The notes beneath the pieces were generated by a model. That model did no database searches. It was not told the DNA's origin and saw only the letters and a program-made list of their open reading frames with translations. The translations under genes were made by a program, and so were the position numbers. From the NCBI RefSeq assembly GCF_021155765.1, contig NC_060114.1, forward strand, positions 14,889,501 to 14,953,500: DNA of 64,000 nt, in the 5' to 3' direction. Shown in pieces: positions 1 to 18,029 of the stretch. Source of the stretch: Diprion similis (Eukaryota > Arthropoda > Insecta > Hymenoptera > Diprionidae). Positions within the stretch are counted from its first letter, which is position 1, and every line of letters begins with the position of its first letter.

Positions 1-2109
1 GGGAAAAAACCGTCAGCGGACCGTTACGCTCGTTACGTGGATTATAATTACGTGATTTTGAAGTTCAGTACATCAAAGTGTACCGTGTATGAAGATAATA
101 CTTTTTGCATTAGCTCTATTTGTCTCTAAGTCGAACCTTCTCGACAGACTGAGAAAAAGGACGGCTAAAAAGGGAGAAAGCGAAGCACGCCGGTTGCTGT
201 TAGGGCGAAACGAATGTGCAGTTACGTGATAATTATATACCTTTGCGTATTTTTATCTGAAAGCGATAGCAAAAATCGAAGAAAAGTAGTCGGATAGAAC
301 CCTTCGCGTTTTAGACTTAATTCAACCTTGAACGATTTATTCCGAGCTAGAATCTGCGTGGCAATTGCAAATCCATCAGAGGAATATTTCTGCAGTAACT
401 GAATAGCCATTACTCTCTTGTCGGAAATTTTTTAACCCGTGTTTCTGATCGTTTTTTTCAAAGATATGTATAAAAAGTATTCCTGTTAATTTTGTTCCTC
501 TTTTCACAATATTTCCAATGTTTTTAAAGACACGCAGAGTTGTTTTGATGTATTTCTCGACGAACATTTGCACATACCGTGGAATTCATTTTCATCGAAT
601 TCTGAAAATACTCACCCTATAACAATACTTATCATATACCATCACGAGATATAATATATGGGTCGGAAATGGATTTTATCTCTGACACTGCCGCTGTGGT
701 AAGAGTTTATCTTAAGAATTGAGTTCCACATGGCGGGTTGTGCAACTTTAGTAATTACCTTACAATAGACAATATGATTCAATAGTTAGAATCTGATGTA
801 GCGAATCAATTTCCCGGGCGGGAAGGACTTGTGCTGTGCAAGAGTGATGAAAATACAAGATAAATGCTCATGCAGGCAATTGCCAAAGTAGGACAACCTG
901 GGCCTAAAGTCCAACGAAGCGCAAAGCTATTGCGGGGCTCGCAAGAAGTTTAGCTACTTAGGAAGCCAAAATTCATTTCAATGATGAGAAAAAAGTGAGC
1001 ATATAAAATTAGAGATGAAGATTAATCACTCCGAAGATTACGAAATACCGCAATGGTAGCTTCACTCGCATGGATTACGATTATTATTATGTTATCATCA
1101 TCGTGTTTTATACGTGCGGAATTCAATCGGTTAAAAAATGTACCTGCTTCCTAGTTTCACCAACTTTGCAGTACGTATGTCATACGTGCCTGGGGGTCCG
1201 TAACTTCAAGTGTGTCGTTACCTCGGGACGTTTGCATTCATGCTCTGTTTGAGCAAGTACTGTGAATTCACCGAGTTTCTACAGGATATGGTTCCAAGAT
1301 GTTTTAATGGGACGAAGCAAGGATGCAACGGTGACACGATTCGTCATTTCCCTATTGTCATTCTAAGTTAATTGTCATGTGCAGCGAATGCGACGTATCT
1401 AGATCGTTCAGCGATTAGTTTTTATTCAATTATGCTCATATTACATGGGCATGGTTTAATTGGGGGACAAATGAACATTCTGTATTACGTAATCAATTAC
1501 CGAAATACCAAACTTTAATACAATCTGAGCACCGATCTTTCCGCAATAAGGAAACGTTATGTGAAAATTTAATGCTTACAAATATTTCGAAAGTCGAAAG
1601 TTCATTTTATTAAAGTTTAATCTGATTTGTTATCCGGATAAAATTCATTACCGCCAATTTCACCGAAATTACTCGCTCAAGTATTATATCATGTCAAACT
1701 GACACGGTTCAAACTATGCCTACGGTATATCTTTGAATTGAAATCATTGAAGTTTCAAACCATTTCTGTTACTATACATCGTATTTATTACTTATCCCAC
1801 GAAACACTTGACAGTAATGGACGGTCAGAGGCCGCAGGCTAATCAGTTGGTTGTAAAATTAGCATCGTAATTAATAACGAATCTGCTACGTCGTCACGCC
1901 TTCTGCTCTCGCGTTCTTTGAACCGGTGCCTGGAGAAAGCTTACATAGTACTATATCCTCAAGAGGGACAGTGAATTTCAACGCATAGGTCATTGAATGA
2001 TTAAGAGATTTAGCTGAAAAGTTTCTCACCAATCTTTCGAACACTGTGTTGAATCTTTTTGAACCGGATTTTATCACCGTTTTTGCAGATCAATCAACCC
2101 TGCCTCACG
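1..2109. other. Intergenic or 5' flank, no gene recognised
   Basis: I find no conserved coding sequence on either strand. The longest open frames are about 60 codons with low-complexity or unfamiliar translations. The end of the stretch (about 2030-2109) probably carries the 5' untranslated region of the next gene: a pyrimidine-rich tract followed by TTTTGCAG ends near 2088, a good splice acceptor 22 bases before the start codon, so an upstream non-coding exon is likely. Confidence 0.5.
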
Positions 2110-4000
2110 ATGGAGGTCAATGTCTTGACGTTACTTCTCATGATCGCATCGATGGGGTTGGCCAAGGCTACGATCGCGAACTGGGAAGGATGCGGTGGTC
2201 GACTAGAACGAGCCTTGGACGCTTTGAGGAGAGACACGACGAGGAGGACGCGCCCCGAAGACGATGAGCCCGAGTCGGGAATCATATACCAGCAAGTTTT
2301 ACGCTCTGCACCACTGGAAATGGTCGTGTCCCGGGTCAGCGTAAAGGTAGTGTGAGTTTTCGGTGCCAGGACTGTATCCGAATATTTGAATAGACGGAAA
2401 GATCAAAGAACATACGATAAACCGGAGCTCCTTTGGACTGAGGTGCAACTTTGGGACACCGAGAATTTTTCTGCTTTCGAATTTCCCGCCAAAATCAAAA
2501 AATGTCCCGCTGTCCCAATAAGCTGCACCCCTGCTCCAAAGTTACCTCGCTTTACGGTGAAACACGAAATTTTATTATTAGTAATGTTCATAAAACTAGT
2601 ACATTTTTATACCAGGAAGGTGATTTAAAGAGTTAATCGATCGTTGAAATTTTTCGGTTTTGAATCCTCGCAGCTTCCGCAGGATTCGAGAGGACGCGGA
2701 GGTCCTTGGGCGCAGGTAGAACGCTGCGTATACGAGCCAAGTAACAATTCCCTGCAGACGCGACTGGTCTTTAGCGATCTGACAGTGTCAGGACGCATAA
2801 CTCTCCTTCCTCTTGATTATCGGGTCGCACTACCCGCGGAATCTTGCAGAATGACGTTGCGACTGCGACGCGCTGGGGTCGACTTTTACACGAGCCCGAT
2901 CGCTCGGGGACGAGGTCAAATGCGTATTCGTACAGAATCTAGCTTCCTAGAGCCTCGCTTTGCTTCCATCTACGCTTTTGGATGCCGGCCGACTCGTGGT
3001 GATAAACAAATTAAACGACAGGACAAGTGGCCCCCACAGCCGACGCTTGTGAATGGTCACGTAGCCCCGAATATTGTAAGTATTTTTATACAAAAATTTT
3101 TCTTCAAGCATTGCTCTGTGAAAAGCAAAGTTTTAGTGAAACTTATATCATTCAGTTTTTAAATTCTCAAAATGCCGTATGTAGGGTTGCTCGAAGTTAG
3201 GCGCGCGAATCGCAAGGTGTATTTCGAATAGCCTACTAATAGGCGCTCAACTTTTGCTTACACATCTTGTTTCATTCTGAAATCAGGTAAAGAACGTAGT
3301 TCCGGCGGGAAATCCAACGGAGAACTATGAGGAGGCAGAACCGCGCGAAATTCCTTCAACCACGACGAAGGACGACGTCGTCGACGTCGAGAGGGAGAGC
3401 CGGAAAGCGCGTGCGCTGTTTCAAACGGATCCACGACCCGGTATCTGGCGTAAGAGCGACTGGATAACTCGTTCGTCGTCGGTTAGACAACGAAGAGAAG
3501 TCGCTGACATAACGCCGCAGGACTTCGCTTTGGCCCTTGCGAAGAAAGCTCGTGCATTGTTGATGGAAGACGCGGAATCCTTGACGAAGGATTCAGCAAG
3601 CGTAATGAGTGCGAAGAGGCAAGTTGAGACTGGCGATTCACAAGGTTCGATTCACAAAAATGGAAGCGATGTGGGTCATGGGGCAGCTACAAACTTACAG
3701 AATATCGAAGTTAAGGCAAATTACAAACGCGAAACCACGGAGATACCGATCGTCGAAGAAACACTGAGACCCAGAGAATTGCTCCTCGAAGAAGACCTCG
3801 CCGATGACATTAATCTTGCAAATGCCGACGATTTCGAGGGAAGAGCCTGGCACGTGAGGGAAGGCGTAACCAGAGAAATGGAAGACGTGTTTTTGAAAGG
3901 AGCTAGTCAGGCGTTGACAAGTTACATCGAGAGGCAATTACATCCAGCCATTAAAGAAACGCTGATGTTATCGATGGGTTACACCATCAGCTATGGATAA
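2110..4000 (+). CDS. Unrecognised secreted protein with a predicted furin site
   Basis: Exons 2110-2346, 2674-3075 and 3287-4000 join in phase 0 at both junctions to give about 450 residues. The ATG at 2110 begins a clear signal peptide (residues 1 to about 20, a leucine/methionine-rich core ending GLAKA); an upstream non-ATG extension would spoil it. The secreted part has cysteines near residues 28, 97, 137 and 183, enough for two disulphides, in a domain ending near residue 184. A tetrabasic RQRR lies at about 280-283, a typical proprotein convertase site, so the chain may be cut into a cysteine-bearing N-terminal part and an acidic, helix-rich C-terminal part of about 167 residues. I do not recognise the family and assign no function. 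The first donor (AAG|GTAGTG) is chosen because it alone fits the phase of exon 2; a stronger-looking GTGAGT five bases later does not. Confidence 0.7.
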
Positions 4001-4943
4001 TGACACAACTTAAAGCGCATTCTTCGCTCGATCGACTGTGCGACGCATCAGAAGCGGGAAAATTATGTGCATGCAAATTTTTTTTTTAAATAGTACAGGC
4101 CATGGAAAATTAGGAAAACCGGAATATGTTTCGCCAACAGCTATCGCGATTCGATCCTACCATTTATATTATACACACGTAAAATATGGTGCGATTCGAT
4201 TTTTGTGTTCGAACATTGGAATGAGCGTCAGAAAAAGGAAGAACATGTCCTCGCTTTTGACGTCACGATGCCACGTCTGTGCGATCTGTTTCAGAAGGAC
4301 CTTATGGACGATTACGCATCGCGCAGTTTATGTTTCTTGAAAAATTTTATACGGAAGCAAACAACTGATTCGATGCATCGTAATATAGGTAGATACGGAA
4401 TATGAATGGAGTAAAGTGTAATTTGTCCAATCTGGAGAGTGTAGTTATTTATTTAGAGTGCATACATAGTGTGCTATTATGTATACTTTTACGATTAGCA
4501 TATTTCCGTAGACTAAGTCGATAAACAAGTAGCATGTTTCCGTAGACTAAGCTGATTCTATAACGTAAGAGATTATTAATTATTATTAATAATAAATGTA
4601 TCATTCAGAGTACACGTTATACTGTTTTGTACAGTCAACAGATCGTTGTCGATTCTTCCATACATCTTTGGTGGCTTCAGTATCAAAAAAATTACAGCTC
4701 AAGTAAAAATTGACGATAATTTGACCAATACTTGAACATGTAAACAACTTAATCGCAAGTAAATAGAATGAAATTCAAAATATTATAGACATTTTCATTT
4801 TTTGAAATACTCTAACATCCAAAATGATATTGGAATCGGTCAAACCGTACATCTGGTATGACTAGAAACACAAGTCTCATACTTTCACAAGGCTTGTTTT
4901 GTGTCTTTGATTATTAGACCTTTTTTTGTGTTTTGCCAACACG
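4001..4943. other. 3' UTR and convergent intergenic stretch
   Basis: This lies between the 3' ends of the secreted-protein gene (+) and the SLC25A19 gene (-). It holds likely 3' untranslated sequence of both, AATAAA-like signals near 4590-4600, and a short tandem duplication at 4496-4556. No coding sequence is recognised. Confidence 0.5.
4496..4556. repeat. Two-copy tandem duplication of about 33 bp
   Basis: The block TAGCATATTTCCGTAGACTA is followed after a few bases by a second copy (TAGCATGTTTCCGTAGACTA) with one substitution in the core. It is non-coding and lies in the 3' region between two convergent genes. Confidence 0.7.
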
Positions 4944-6268
4944 TTATCGGAGGGAATTAAGCAACATCAGAGCCTGCTCATATGCTGTAAAATGCAAAGC
5001 AGTCGTAGCTGCAGCTTTCAATTGGCTAGGCCAAAGCCCCTTGAATAATCCCCTGAGTCCCTCAGTCTTGATGCTGACAACGATGCAATCAACGAATCCG
5101 TTGCAACGAAAGAATTTTCCAAAGCCTTTTCTCCCGTGCTCAAAGCCTTGGATCTGTAATCTCTTTCGTGCGAGATCAAGCGGATAAACTGCAGTCTTGG
5201 CAACTAGACCAGCCGCACTACCGGCGATCATCGAAGTGGCAAAGTTGTGTCCCGAATGATGAGTGTACTGGTTGTAGACATCTGTAAAAAACGCGTAGCA
5301 GGCAAACTGAAGCCCTGAATGAGGCGCAATTTGCAACAGGGTCGGCCACAGTCCTCGAAAAAATGTCCTTGGAGTTTCAGTACGTACAATCTCTCTGAAA
5401 ATAAATGAACACGGTATACTCTGATATAATGTTGTATTTTCTTCTATCTATATAGCGTGGCAAGACATCCACTCAAAAAGTAGGCAATAATAGTTTTTGC
5501 TATCGTATAAAAAACCTGATACGAAATATGTAATACAGATGACAAATGACAATGATCTTTGAAGCACAGTGATAATTTTCATGAGCAACATGCGAATAAC
5601 CCTTACATGCCGCAATGTAATATTCCTTGATATACACGATGATTAGAAGACTGAGCAACTAATCTTGTTCTTACAGTATCAAATGGGAATGACACGATGG
5701 TTGCAAATATGCCGGCACCAGCACCAGCCAGAAAATGCAATAGATGATGCCATCGGTCATGAAACGTGTAGTCATTTGCCAGTTTACTGATAAGGTTGTA
5801 CGATGTAAACTGTAAACAGATCGATAACGTTTTACATTGATGAATAGTCAGAAAGACGTATGCATCTATCTCACACCTTTCCTGTTCCATAAACAACGGA
5901 GAGAAGCTGAGCAGGGACGTGACCTTTCCATAATGCAGAGACTCCTTCTTCCTTTACAATGAGTGTACAGGCCTGCGTTATTGAACGGTACTTGCTTATA
6001 TAGTGATCAGTTATCGGCTCAACCTGAAGCTAAAATAAAAAGACCGATTTGTTTAATTAGTTTTTACGGTTAGGTAGAAGTTAGACTTTTCCTAATGTAA
6101 AATTAAATGGATAACAACACAAACCTGAAATCTGATCTTGATAACGTCGAGGGGTTGGCACGTGAAACGAGTAACGAAACCGCTCACTGCGCCGGCAATT
6201 GCGTCATCAATGTGAGAATGAGGTAATTCTTTCGCGATTTGCGACGTCTCGCTAATATCATCGTGCAT
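4944..6268 (-). CDS. SLC25A19: Mitochondrial thiamine pyrophosphate carrier
   Basis: Coding exons in transcript order are 6268-6125, 6029-5877, 5809-5607 and 5394-4944, giving 316 residues, normal for an SLC25 carrier. The three carrier repeats are visible through their signatures: [10 protein letters not shown] in exon 1, PFDTVRTR in exon 3 and [10 protein letters not shown] in exon 4. The C-terminal segment with [17 protein letters not shown] closely resembles insect thiamine pyrophosphate carriers (fly Tpc1), which import thiamine pyrophosphate across the inner mitochondrial membrane in exchange for nucleotides. The closing part has [20 protein letters not shown], the usual start of the last helix. 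The start is the first in-frame ATG of exon 1, directly followed by a short acidic leader and the first helix ([15 protein letters not shown]). The specific substrate is inferred by similarity. Confidence 0.88.
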
Positions 6269-6364
6269 TCTTACGTGGAATTCATGAAAACATTGACGTT
6301 GATACGAAACGGCTTAGCATTGACAGAATCAAGCAATGTTTACACTTTCGTCTTGACATCGCTC

Positions 6365-6372
6365 GTATATAA
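6365..6372 (+). promoter_or_regulatory. Candidate TATA box, plus strand
   Basis: GTATATAA is followed about 35 bases later by CTCACAT and TTCACTG, both acceptable insect initiator sequences. It points away from SLC25A19, so it would drive a divergent plus-strand transcript covering the short ORF at 6511-6600. This is motif evidence only. Confidence 0.3.
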
Positions 6373-6510
6373 CCCTTATGATCTGTTTGGCTCTCACATG
6401 GTTTTCACTGTGTAGTGTGTGTAGCCGGTGTAAGCGCGTTGTGCGCAGTATTTTGCGTGGGTGCATTGAAGCTCCTACTCCTGCGCTGAATAACTATAGC
6501 TTGTAGCGTG

Positions 6511-6600
6511 ATGCCGGTTTGGGGTACATACATTCCGAAATTAACTCGCAGAACTGTCAACGATCTTTCATCTCTTTTGCACTCCCGAGGTCGTAAGTAG
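6511..6600 (+). other. Short ORF (29 codons) with internal splice donor
   Basis: The ATG opens MPVWGTYIPKLTRRTVNDLS and continues to a TAG at 6600; a strong donor (C|GTAAGT) sits at about 6591, so it could be a first coding exon rather than a complete ORF. It lies about 140 bases downstream of a TATA-like motif on the same strand. I do not recognise the peptide and cannot find the next exon, so this may be chance. Confidence 0.2.
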
Positions 6601-7523
6601 CTTTGTCTCTATTCTAGGGACATTTCAGTGTTGGCAACTAGTTTCGGAACACACTGTTGATTAGGCAACCCAGCATACGTGAATGCAAGACAACACAAAA
6701 AAGAGAACTTTTAGGAAATTCGAGCTACTATGTCGTAGAATAGAAAGCGATAAAAGTATACATTTTTGTGTAAGTACTACATTTTCGGACAATAATCTCA
6801 CCTAACCGTAGCATGGCGAAGGAATTATTGATTATAATGTGATTTATCAATGAAGGAATAATAGAATAAGACGTAAATACATTGATGGTAGTTTATTGAT
6901 CATGTTGTGCTCAAGCTTCGACGTACACAAGATTGACATTTTTAGGTAAATAAAAGTTGCCCGATGAAGGAACAACAATGAAATATTTTCACAAATATAA
7001 CTCATTAAATTTTTTCAATCGACTCAGATCGTTAACCTCGTATAGACTTGTTACATCGATAATGTACGAGAAGTTTCATAGCATAGCTACATGCAAACTT
7101 GCATAGTTTCATTCTACCAAAGTTTACGAAAAAAAAAAAAAAAAAAAAATGCATACCTACGAATTCCAGACTAATATGGAATGAATACTGAAATATGAAA
7201 TGTATGCCTCACGCGGCTATCGATAAGGTTCAAATCTAACATTATCAATATAACATAAATAAGAATTGTCTAAATCAAATAGGATCCCGTTCGTAAATCA
7301 CCAACTCAAGTTCGGCCTATAAATAAGGGGAATTTGGTAGATAAATATGAATGGCCGATATTTAAAGTAGCAAATTCTGGTTACTGTCCTGCCGGACTCT
7401 ACCATTTGTTCACTCAATCGTAGTGTCAAGTATACATCAATTAACAAGATAGGTAATCCTTCAGGCATGTCGAATCATAATATGTATACCATGTACCGCC
7501 ATTAGGAACTAGTAAAAACGAAC

Positions 7524-12889
<5,366 letters not shown>

Positions 12890-14333
12890 CTTCAATTTAT
12901 CTTGGTCGCTGCTGTCCCAGTCCCCTTACTTACGAGCGGATTGTAAATGCTAAAAATCGAAGTTTTCGTTTTCAGCGCTCGCTGTTTTTCAACTGCCGCG
13001 TGATGTCTGTAAAACGAAAGACAAGTGTGGTTATTAGTGGCAAGTTGGCGGCTTCTTGTATTTCACATCATAAATTCAGTATTCACATACAGATAACAAT
13101 TAATTCAAAACTAAGATCATTAACAGCTCTTTAAACTCCTTGGAGGTCTTACCTTTTTCACGGCTCGGGACGGAAAGAGGGATCGAACCATAGAAAACTT
13201 ATAATCAACCTAGAACATCATTCTTGATCTAGATTCTACAGGACAGTCGTGCACCACGTGGAATCTAGTTAGACTCAAGTGATTGCCGGGGAAATGTAAA
13301 GAATGTGCGGTCGCTTGGCTCATTTACAATAATTACCGGATACAAATCTATACATTTCTAAACACTATCAATAAAATGATTTTTTCCATACGTTGCCTTC
13401 TTAAAAGTAATTAAAACTGGGACACGAAACGTAGAGTGCATTTTATTTGCCACCTTTGGGAAACGAAAGGATTGAAAGAAGTTACCAGTTGGGGCTGATT
13501 TTTGAATATTGACCAATCACATGAGTCTTTTAGTTCTTTCGTTTTCGAAAGGTGGCAAATAAAACATTCATGGTTTATCCTGAGATTATCCCATATGGAT
13601 TGTCCATAGAGTCCGTTGCGGCTCCGTCCAGGAATAGTTTTAAATACTTCTTTAGGTAAAACTAGGTAATAAACATAGCATTTACTTTCCCGAACTTTCT
13701 TTGTTACAGCTCGTCAAGACTTTGAAAACTTTTGAAGATAATTTTTTTCTATGACTAAATTAGCTAGTAGCTAACCACAGAAAAAAACAAAATTGGATTA
13801 GAATAGAGTTCAGTGGTAATTCTGGAGATAAAGCGAACATATACGGACAGACATATAGATAGACGATGAGTTTGGCATGAGCAGATGAAGACCGGAAATT
13901 CGTGCTAAGTTCGTCGGTCGAGCATTGGCGTCGCTATGACAAAAGTCAACAAGGGTAAGAGGCAAAAAAAGGTTAGAGAACGCATAGTAAAGTGACAGCT
14001 GATTTCTCCACTTTGCTTATGAGGTCAGGGGGTAACCTAGCCGTGTGTCATTCTGGCAGTCCCAAAATTCCTTGGCAAAAATAGAAGAAAAAAAAGGAGA
14101 CATATTTCGATTGAGCAATGTTGCGAAAAACTTCTCAGCCATCGACTCCAGTAACATCTCTGACGCTACCTGTCAAAGTCGTATAGCCTTTGGTTAGGGG
14201 ATTATTTTACCGTTTTTTGATTTGTTAGTTTCTTTCCATTATACACATTGTACATAAATTTACTTTTTATACTGAATTTACAAACTCGCGTAATAAAATA
14301 TTGTGAAAACTCGTATTTCGCGAATATTATATC
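12890..14333. other. Divergent upstream region of helicase and DIS3L2
   Basis: This holds the 5' exon(s) of the helicase on the minus strand (the 5' UTR runs from 12888 to perhaps 12960 or further, with an alternative donor GTAAGT near 12930) and the upstream region of DIS3L2 on the plus strand. A foldback lies at 13436-13570. No other gene is recognised. Confidence 0.5.
13436..13570. mobile_element. Short foldback (MITE-like) element
   Basis: Two arms of about 25-30 bases are inverted around a centre of about 60 bases: TTTTATTTGCCACCTTT on the left and AAAGGTGGCAAATAAAA on the right, with continued similarity (ACGAAAG) further in. No coding content. It lies upstream of both the helicase (-) and DIS3L2 (+). 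Confidence 0.6.
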
Positions 14334-17300
14334 ATGTCTGACAACGGCGGACCGCGGGGGTCTGAGAGCTCAGTAATCGCAAAAAAATCTCGCCGAGGTA
14401 AACGAGGCAACAACAGACCGAATCCGTTGACTGTTGAACAAATGCTTGCTACTGCTTTACAAAAAATAGAAGTGCAGCCTAAAAAACGACCCCCTAGAAG
14501 ACCAAAGGTCTCTAACCAAGGATCGAACAGTATTGACAGTAACTCCGTCATCTCGCCTGCCATTCAGGTGAACACTGTGCTCCAGAAGCAGGTAATTCCA
14601 CATTTGAATTAAGGCTTCTCAACGAAAGTATTGTTTAATCATTCTTTTCTTATACCAACAGACTAATGCGACGGTTGTCAACCATATTCAGACGCCCATT
14701 GTTCCACAAATTATCCAAAATCAAGGGGTAAACTTAACGAATGAAAAGAAGCTGCCGAAAAAGTGGAAGAAAAATGATCCGAGGAAAAACAAACAAGTCG
14801 TTCAAGAGCAGACTGAAAATCTCAGCATAAAAATTGCTGTTGGTGATGCAGCGCGAAATATAAGAAAAAATAAAGTTGTAGACACTCCGGGTAAAAGCAC
14901 TGAGAATAAAAAAGGGAACAAAAATACCTTCCCAGATTATATACCTCAAACAGTAATAAGAAAGTTATTAGCTGATCAAAATTCGAAGGAAATTGAATAT
15001 GTGGAAGGAAACATAAGGATAAATGCAAAGTCTTTCAAAGAAGCTTATGTCGCGATGGCTAATGACGAGATGGATATTTTGATAGATGGAATTCATGATA
15101 GAAACAGGGCCCTAGAGGGAGATCTGGTAGTTGTGAAAATAAATCCTGCCGATAAGTGGCGTAATTTGAAATCAGATAAACCGCAAAAGACTGCAACAGT
15201 TGTTTGTATATTAGAGAAAATTCACACGAGAAAAGCGGTCGGGTTTCTCAAAGTCATGCCTGATAAAAATAATCGAATTGCTCTATTCGCACCCAGGGAC
15301 CACAAAGTACCTCGATTAAATATTGATTCCAGTTACTGGCCGCCCAACTTCTATAACGATCCAGAATCTTATGCCAATATTATGTTTTTGGCCGAAATCA
15401 CATCGTGGAATGATGTCCGATATGCTCGAGGGTATGTGTTTAAACCGAATAAATGAAATAGCATCAGCATTAGAGTATCTCTATGTTGACTAATGACTAA
15501 AATTCTGCTTTGAATTGTGCTGATTTAAAATTCTTTCCGATGAGTTATGATCATTCAATTTAGAGAGAGTAATAATTTTTTTGTAGAATCAAATATGTAA
15601 AACTAAGCACAGAAAATAGCAAATTTAATTTCAAAATCTATCTTATATCCTCTGAATTAGCAAATCGACATGATCGTGTACCCTACTAAAAGTTTTTTTA
15701 AATTGCAGGAAAATTCTGAAATGCATAGGTGAAACAGGAGATCTCAGGGCAGAGTCTAGCGCGATTGTGCTTGAATATGACCTGGATGTAACACCCTACA
15801 GTCCAGAATTAACGCAAGACCTGCCGCCAAGTGACTACCAGCCTATCGCAGCAGATATCGATGGTCGAGAAGACTGGAGGAAACAATGTATTTTCACCAT
15901 AGATCCAGCAACTGCGGCAGATTTGGACGATGCAATGTCGTGCAGACCCATGGAGAATGGAAACTTTGAAGTAACTAATATACTCCAAGATTTACCCTGT
16001 ATTGTTATCCTGAGTCAACGAATTTCTTGCTCGTTATAGGTGGGAGTCCATATTGCAGACGTAACGCATTACCTGAATGCATTCACGCCATTGGACAAGG
16101 CAGTCGCACGGCGCGCGACGACCATTTACTTATCAGATAATGTATACCACATGCTGCCTAAACAACTGTGCAACGTGTGTTCTCTTCTGCCAGGCTATGA
16201 TAAGCTTGCTTTTTCTGTTATATTTGAAATGACGCCAGAAGGTGAGGTAGTCAGGCACAGATTTGCTAAAACTGTTATCAATTCGTGCTGTCAGTTTGCC
16301 TACGAGCATGCTCAAGTCATGATCGTGAATCCCAGTAAGGAGTGGTCGAAAGACGAGATCCCTGTGATCAAAGGACCCTACACAATTTCAGACCTGTGTA
16401 CCGTTGTAAACAATTTAAATAATCTAGCCGTGAAAATCAGGGAAAAAAGGTTTGAGAATGGGTCGCTTAGGATAGATCAGCCAAAGCTGCATGTAATCGT
16501 CGACAGAGAGACAGGATTACCTGTATCGTTTACGTTGGAGGAACAAAAAGATAGTAACAGGTGCAAAGCAGACAAATATACACGGAGTTTAGTTTGAAAT
16601 TTGGCTTAACATTCGCAATTTACCAGTTTTTATTCTTCGTAGGTTGATTGAGGAGTTTATGCTCTTGGCAAACATGACTGTAGCCACGCATCTCTATGAA
16701 AATTTACCTGACGTTTCCTTGTTGCGCTGTCATCAGCCCCCTATAATGCGAAATCTGTCCAAAACTCAGGCAATGCTTGAAAAGCTTGGGATCCATATAG
16801 ATATTGAGAGCGCAGGTGCCCTGCAGGCCAGTCTAGTTAGATACCAACCAAATCCTTGTGGTAGTTCCGAAGACTTTTACCTGGCAAAGTGCAGGGCTGT
16901 AGTGATGAACGTACTCTGTGCGAAAACTATGGCAGTAAGTATGATTCGTTTGATTTAAAAATGACCTGACAGTATCTAGAGAATTGGTAGAAAGCAGATA
17001 ATCGCAGCTGCAATGGTGTGACTAAACAAGACGCATGTACTTTACCGAATAAGGTCCACAACTACATCTGACTGGTTTTTCAATGTTTTTTTTTCTGTCT
17101 CTTAAACAGTAATTTTCCTCTTGTAGCGCGCCAGATATTTTTGTACCTCGGTCAAAATGGACGCTGAAAAATTGAAACATTATGCTTTAAATGTTCCTCT
17201 CTATACGCACTTTACATCGCCGATCAGAAGGTACTCTGATTGCATAGTGCACCGATTACTGCATGCATCCATTCAGAACGCTTTACCAGTTCCTAAGTGG

Positions 17301-18029
17301 ACGCGGAGTCTATGCGCTGAGTAAGTTTTAACAATAAAAAATCAGAAGTGGGATAATCTTCTCCACTTTTTGTACCTCTTTCCCGAATAATTTTGGCGTA
17401 TTAATCTTTAGATAAGCGTTGCTGAATGTCTGTAAATGCAAAAGTTGCAAAGTACAGAGTGCGACATTCTGGTAACAATTGTTACTGCTTTCTTGATCGA
17501 CACGTAAATATTATTCTTACAAATTGCAGGATAGCAATGAATTGCAACAGACAGAAATACAATGCCAAACTAGCCCAAGAGGTTTCCAGCGAATTGTACC
17601 TGACCTATCTCGTGGGTCTTACAGGGCCTGTAAATACCACTGCCATCACAGTTGACGTAAAGGATCGAAGCATTGATATTATACTTTACACAATGGGTAT
17701 TAACTTGCGAATTTATTTTGCTGAGCTGGAAAAGGTCGCCTCAGTTCATCACGTCAAGGAAGACGATATACAAACAGTAACGATTGTGTGGAAACATTTA
17801 AATATGTCTCAAGTAAGTAAAAATAATGCTGAGTCACCTCTGTCGCTTTGCATATTCGGTATTGGGCTATGCGCAATTGGGTTTAATTTCCACTCGTCAT
17901 TTGCAGGTGATCAATATATTTAGCATAGTAAATGTTCGGGTCGGAAAAGATCCGGCAAAGAATCGTTTACTTGGAGAGTTACTACCGCCGACGCCACTTG
18001 ACATTCAAGCCTCAGTACAAACATTATAA
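14334..18029 (+). CDS. Dis3l2: DIS3-like 3'-5' exoribonuclease 2
   Basis: Eight exons: 14334-14591, 14662-15431, 15709-15970, 16040-16560, 16643-16934, 17127-17320, 17530-17812 and 17907-18029, joining in phase to 900 residues, the usual length for DIS3L2. A lysine-rich N-terminal tail is followed by two cold-shock-type RNA-binding domains (for example [10 protein letters not shown] and [14 protein letters not shown]), then the RNB catalytic domain with [12 protein letters not shown]. The acidic residues near 408, 414, 416 and 417 are the magnesium ligands of RNase II-type enzymes. [16 protein letters not shown] is the second RNB signature, and a C-terminal S1-like segment follows. The PIN endonuclease domain found in Dis3 is absent, which separates this from the exosome subunit. 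The enzyme degrades uridylated RNAs in the cytoplasm independently of the exosome. The ATG at 14334 is the first in frame after an AT-rich leader. Confidence 0.95.

Larger units (their letters stand above)
6269..7523. other. Intergenic stretch with a possible plus-strand promoter
   Basis: The stretch lies between the SLC25A19 start and the helicase 3' end. Its left part is the SLC25A19 5' flank and carries a plus-strand TATA-like motif and short ORF (listed separately). The right part, about 6900-7520, is probably helicase 3' UTR and includes a run of about 18 A residues at 7131-7149. Confidence 0.5.

Noticed and set aside
2347-2355. Use of the stronger donor GTGAGT after the first exon of the secreted-protein gene
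   Set aside because: It would leave phase 2, which no acceptor near 2674 can accept; the weaker GTAGTG at 2347 keeps the frame.
17410-17460. Possible second copy of the start of DIS3L2 exon 7 (ATAAGCGTTGCTGAATG)
   Set aside because: Joined to exon 6 it gives an immediate stop codon, and the similarity is weak. Not an alternative exon like those of Psa.
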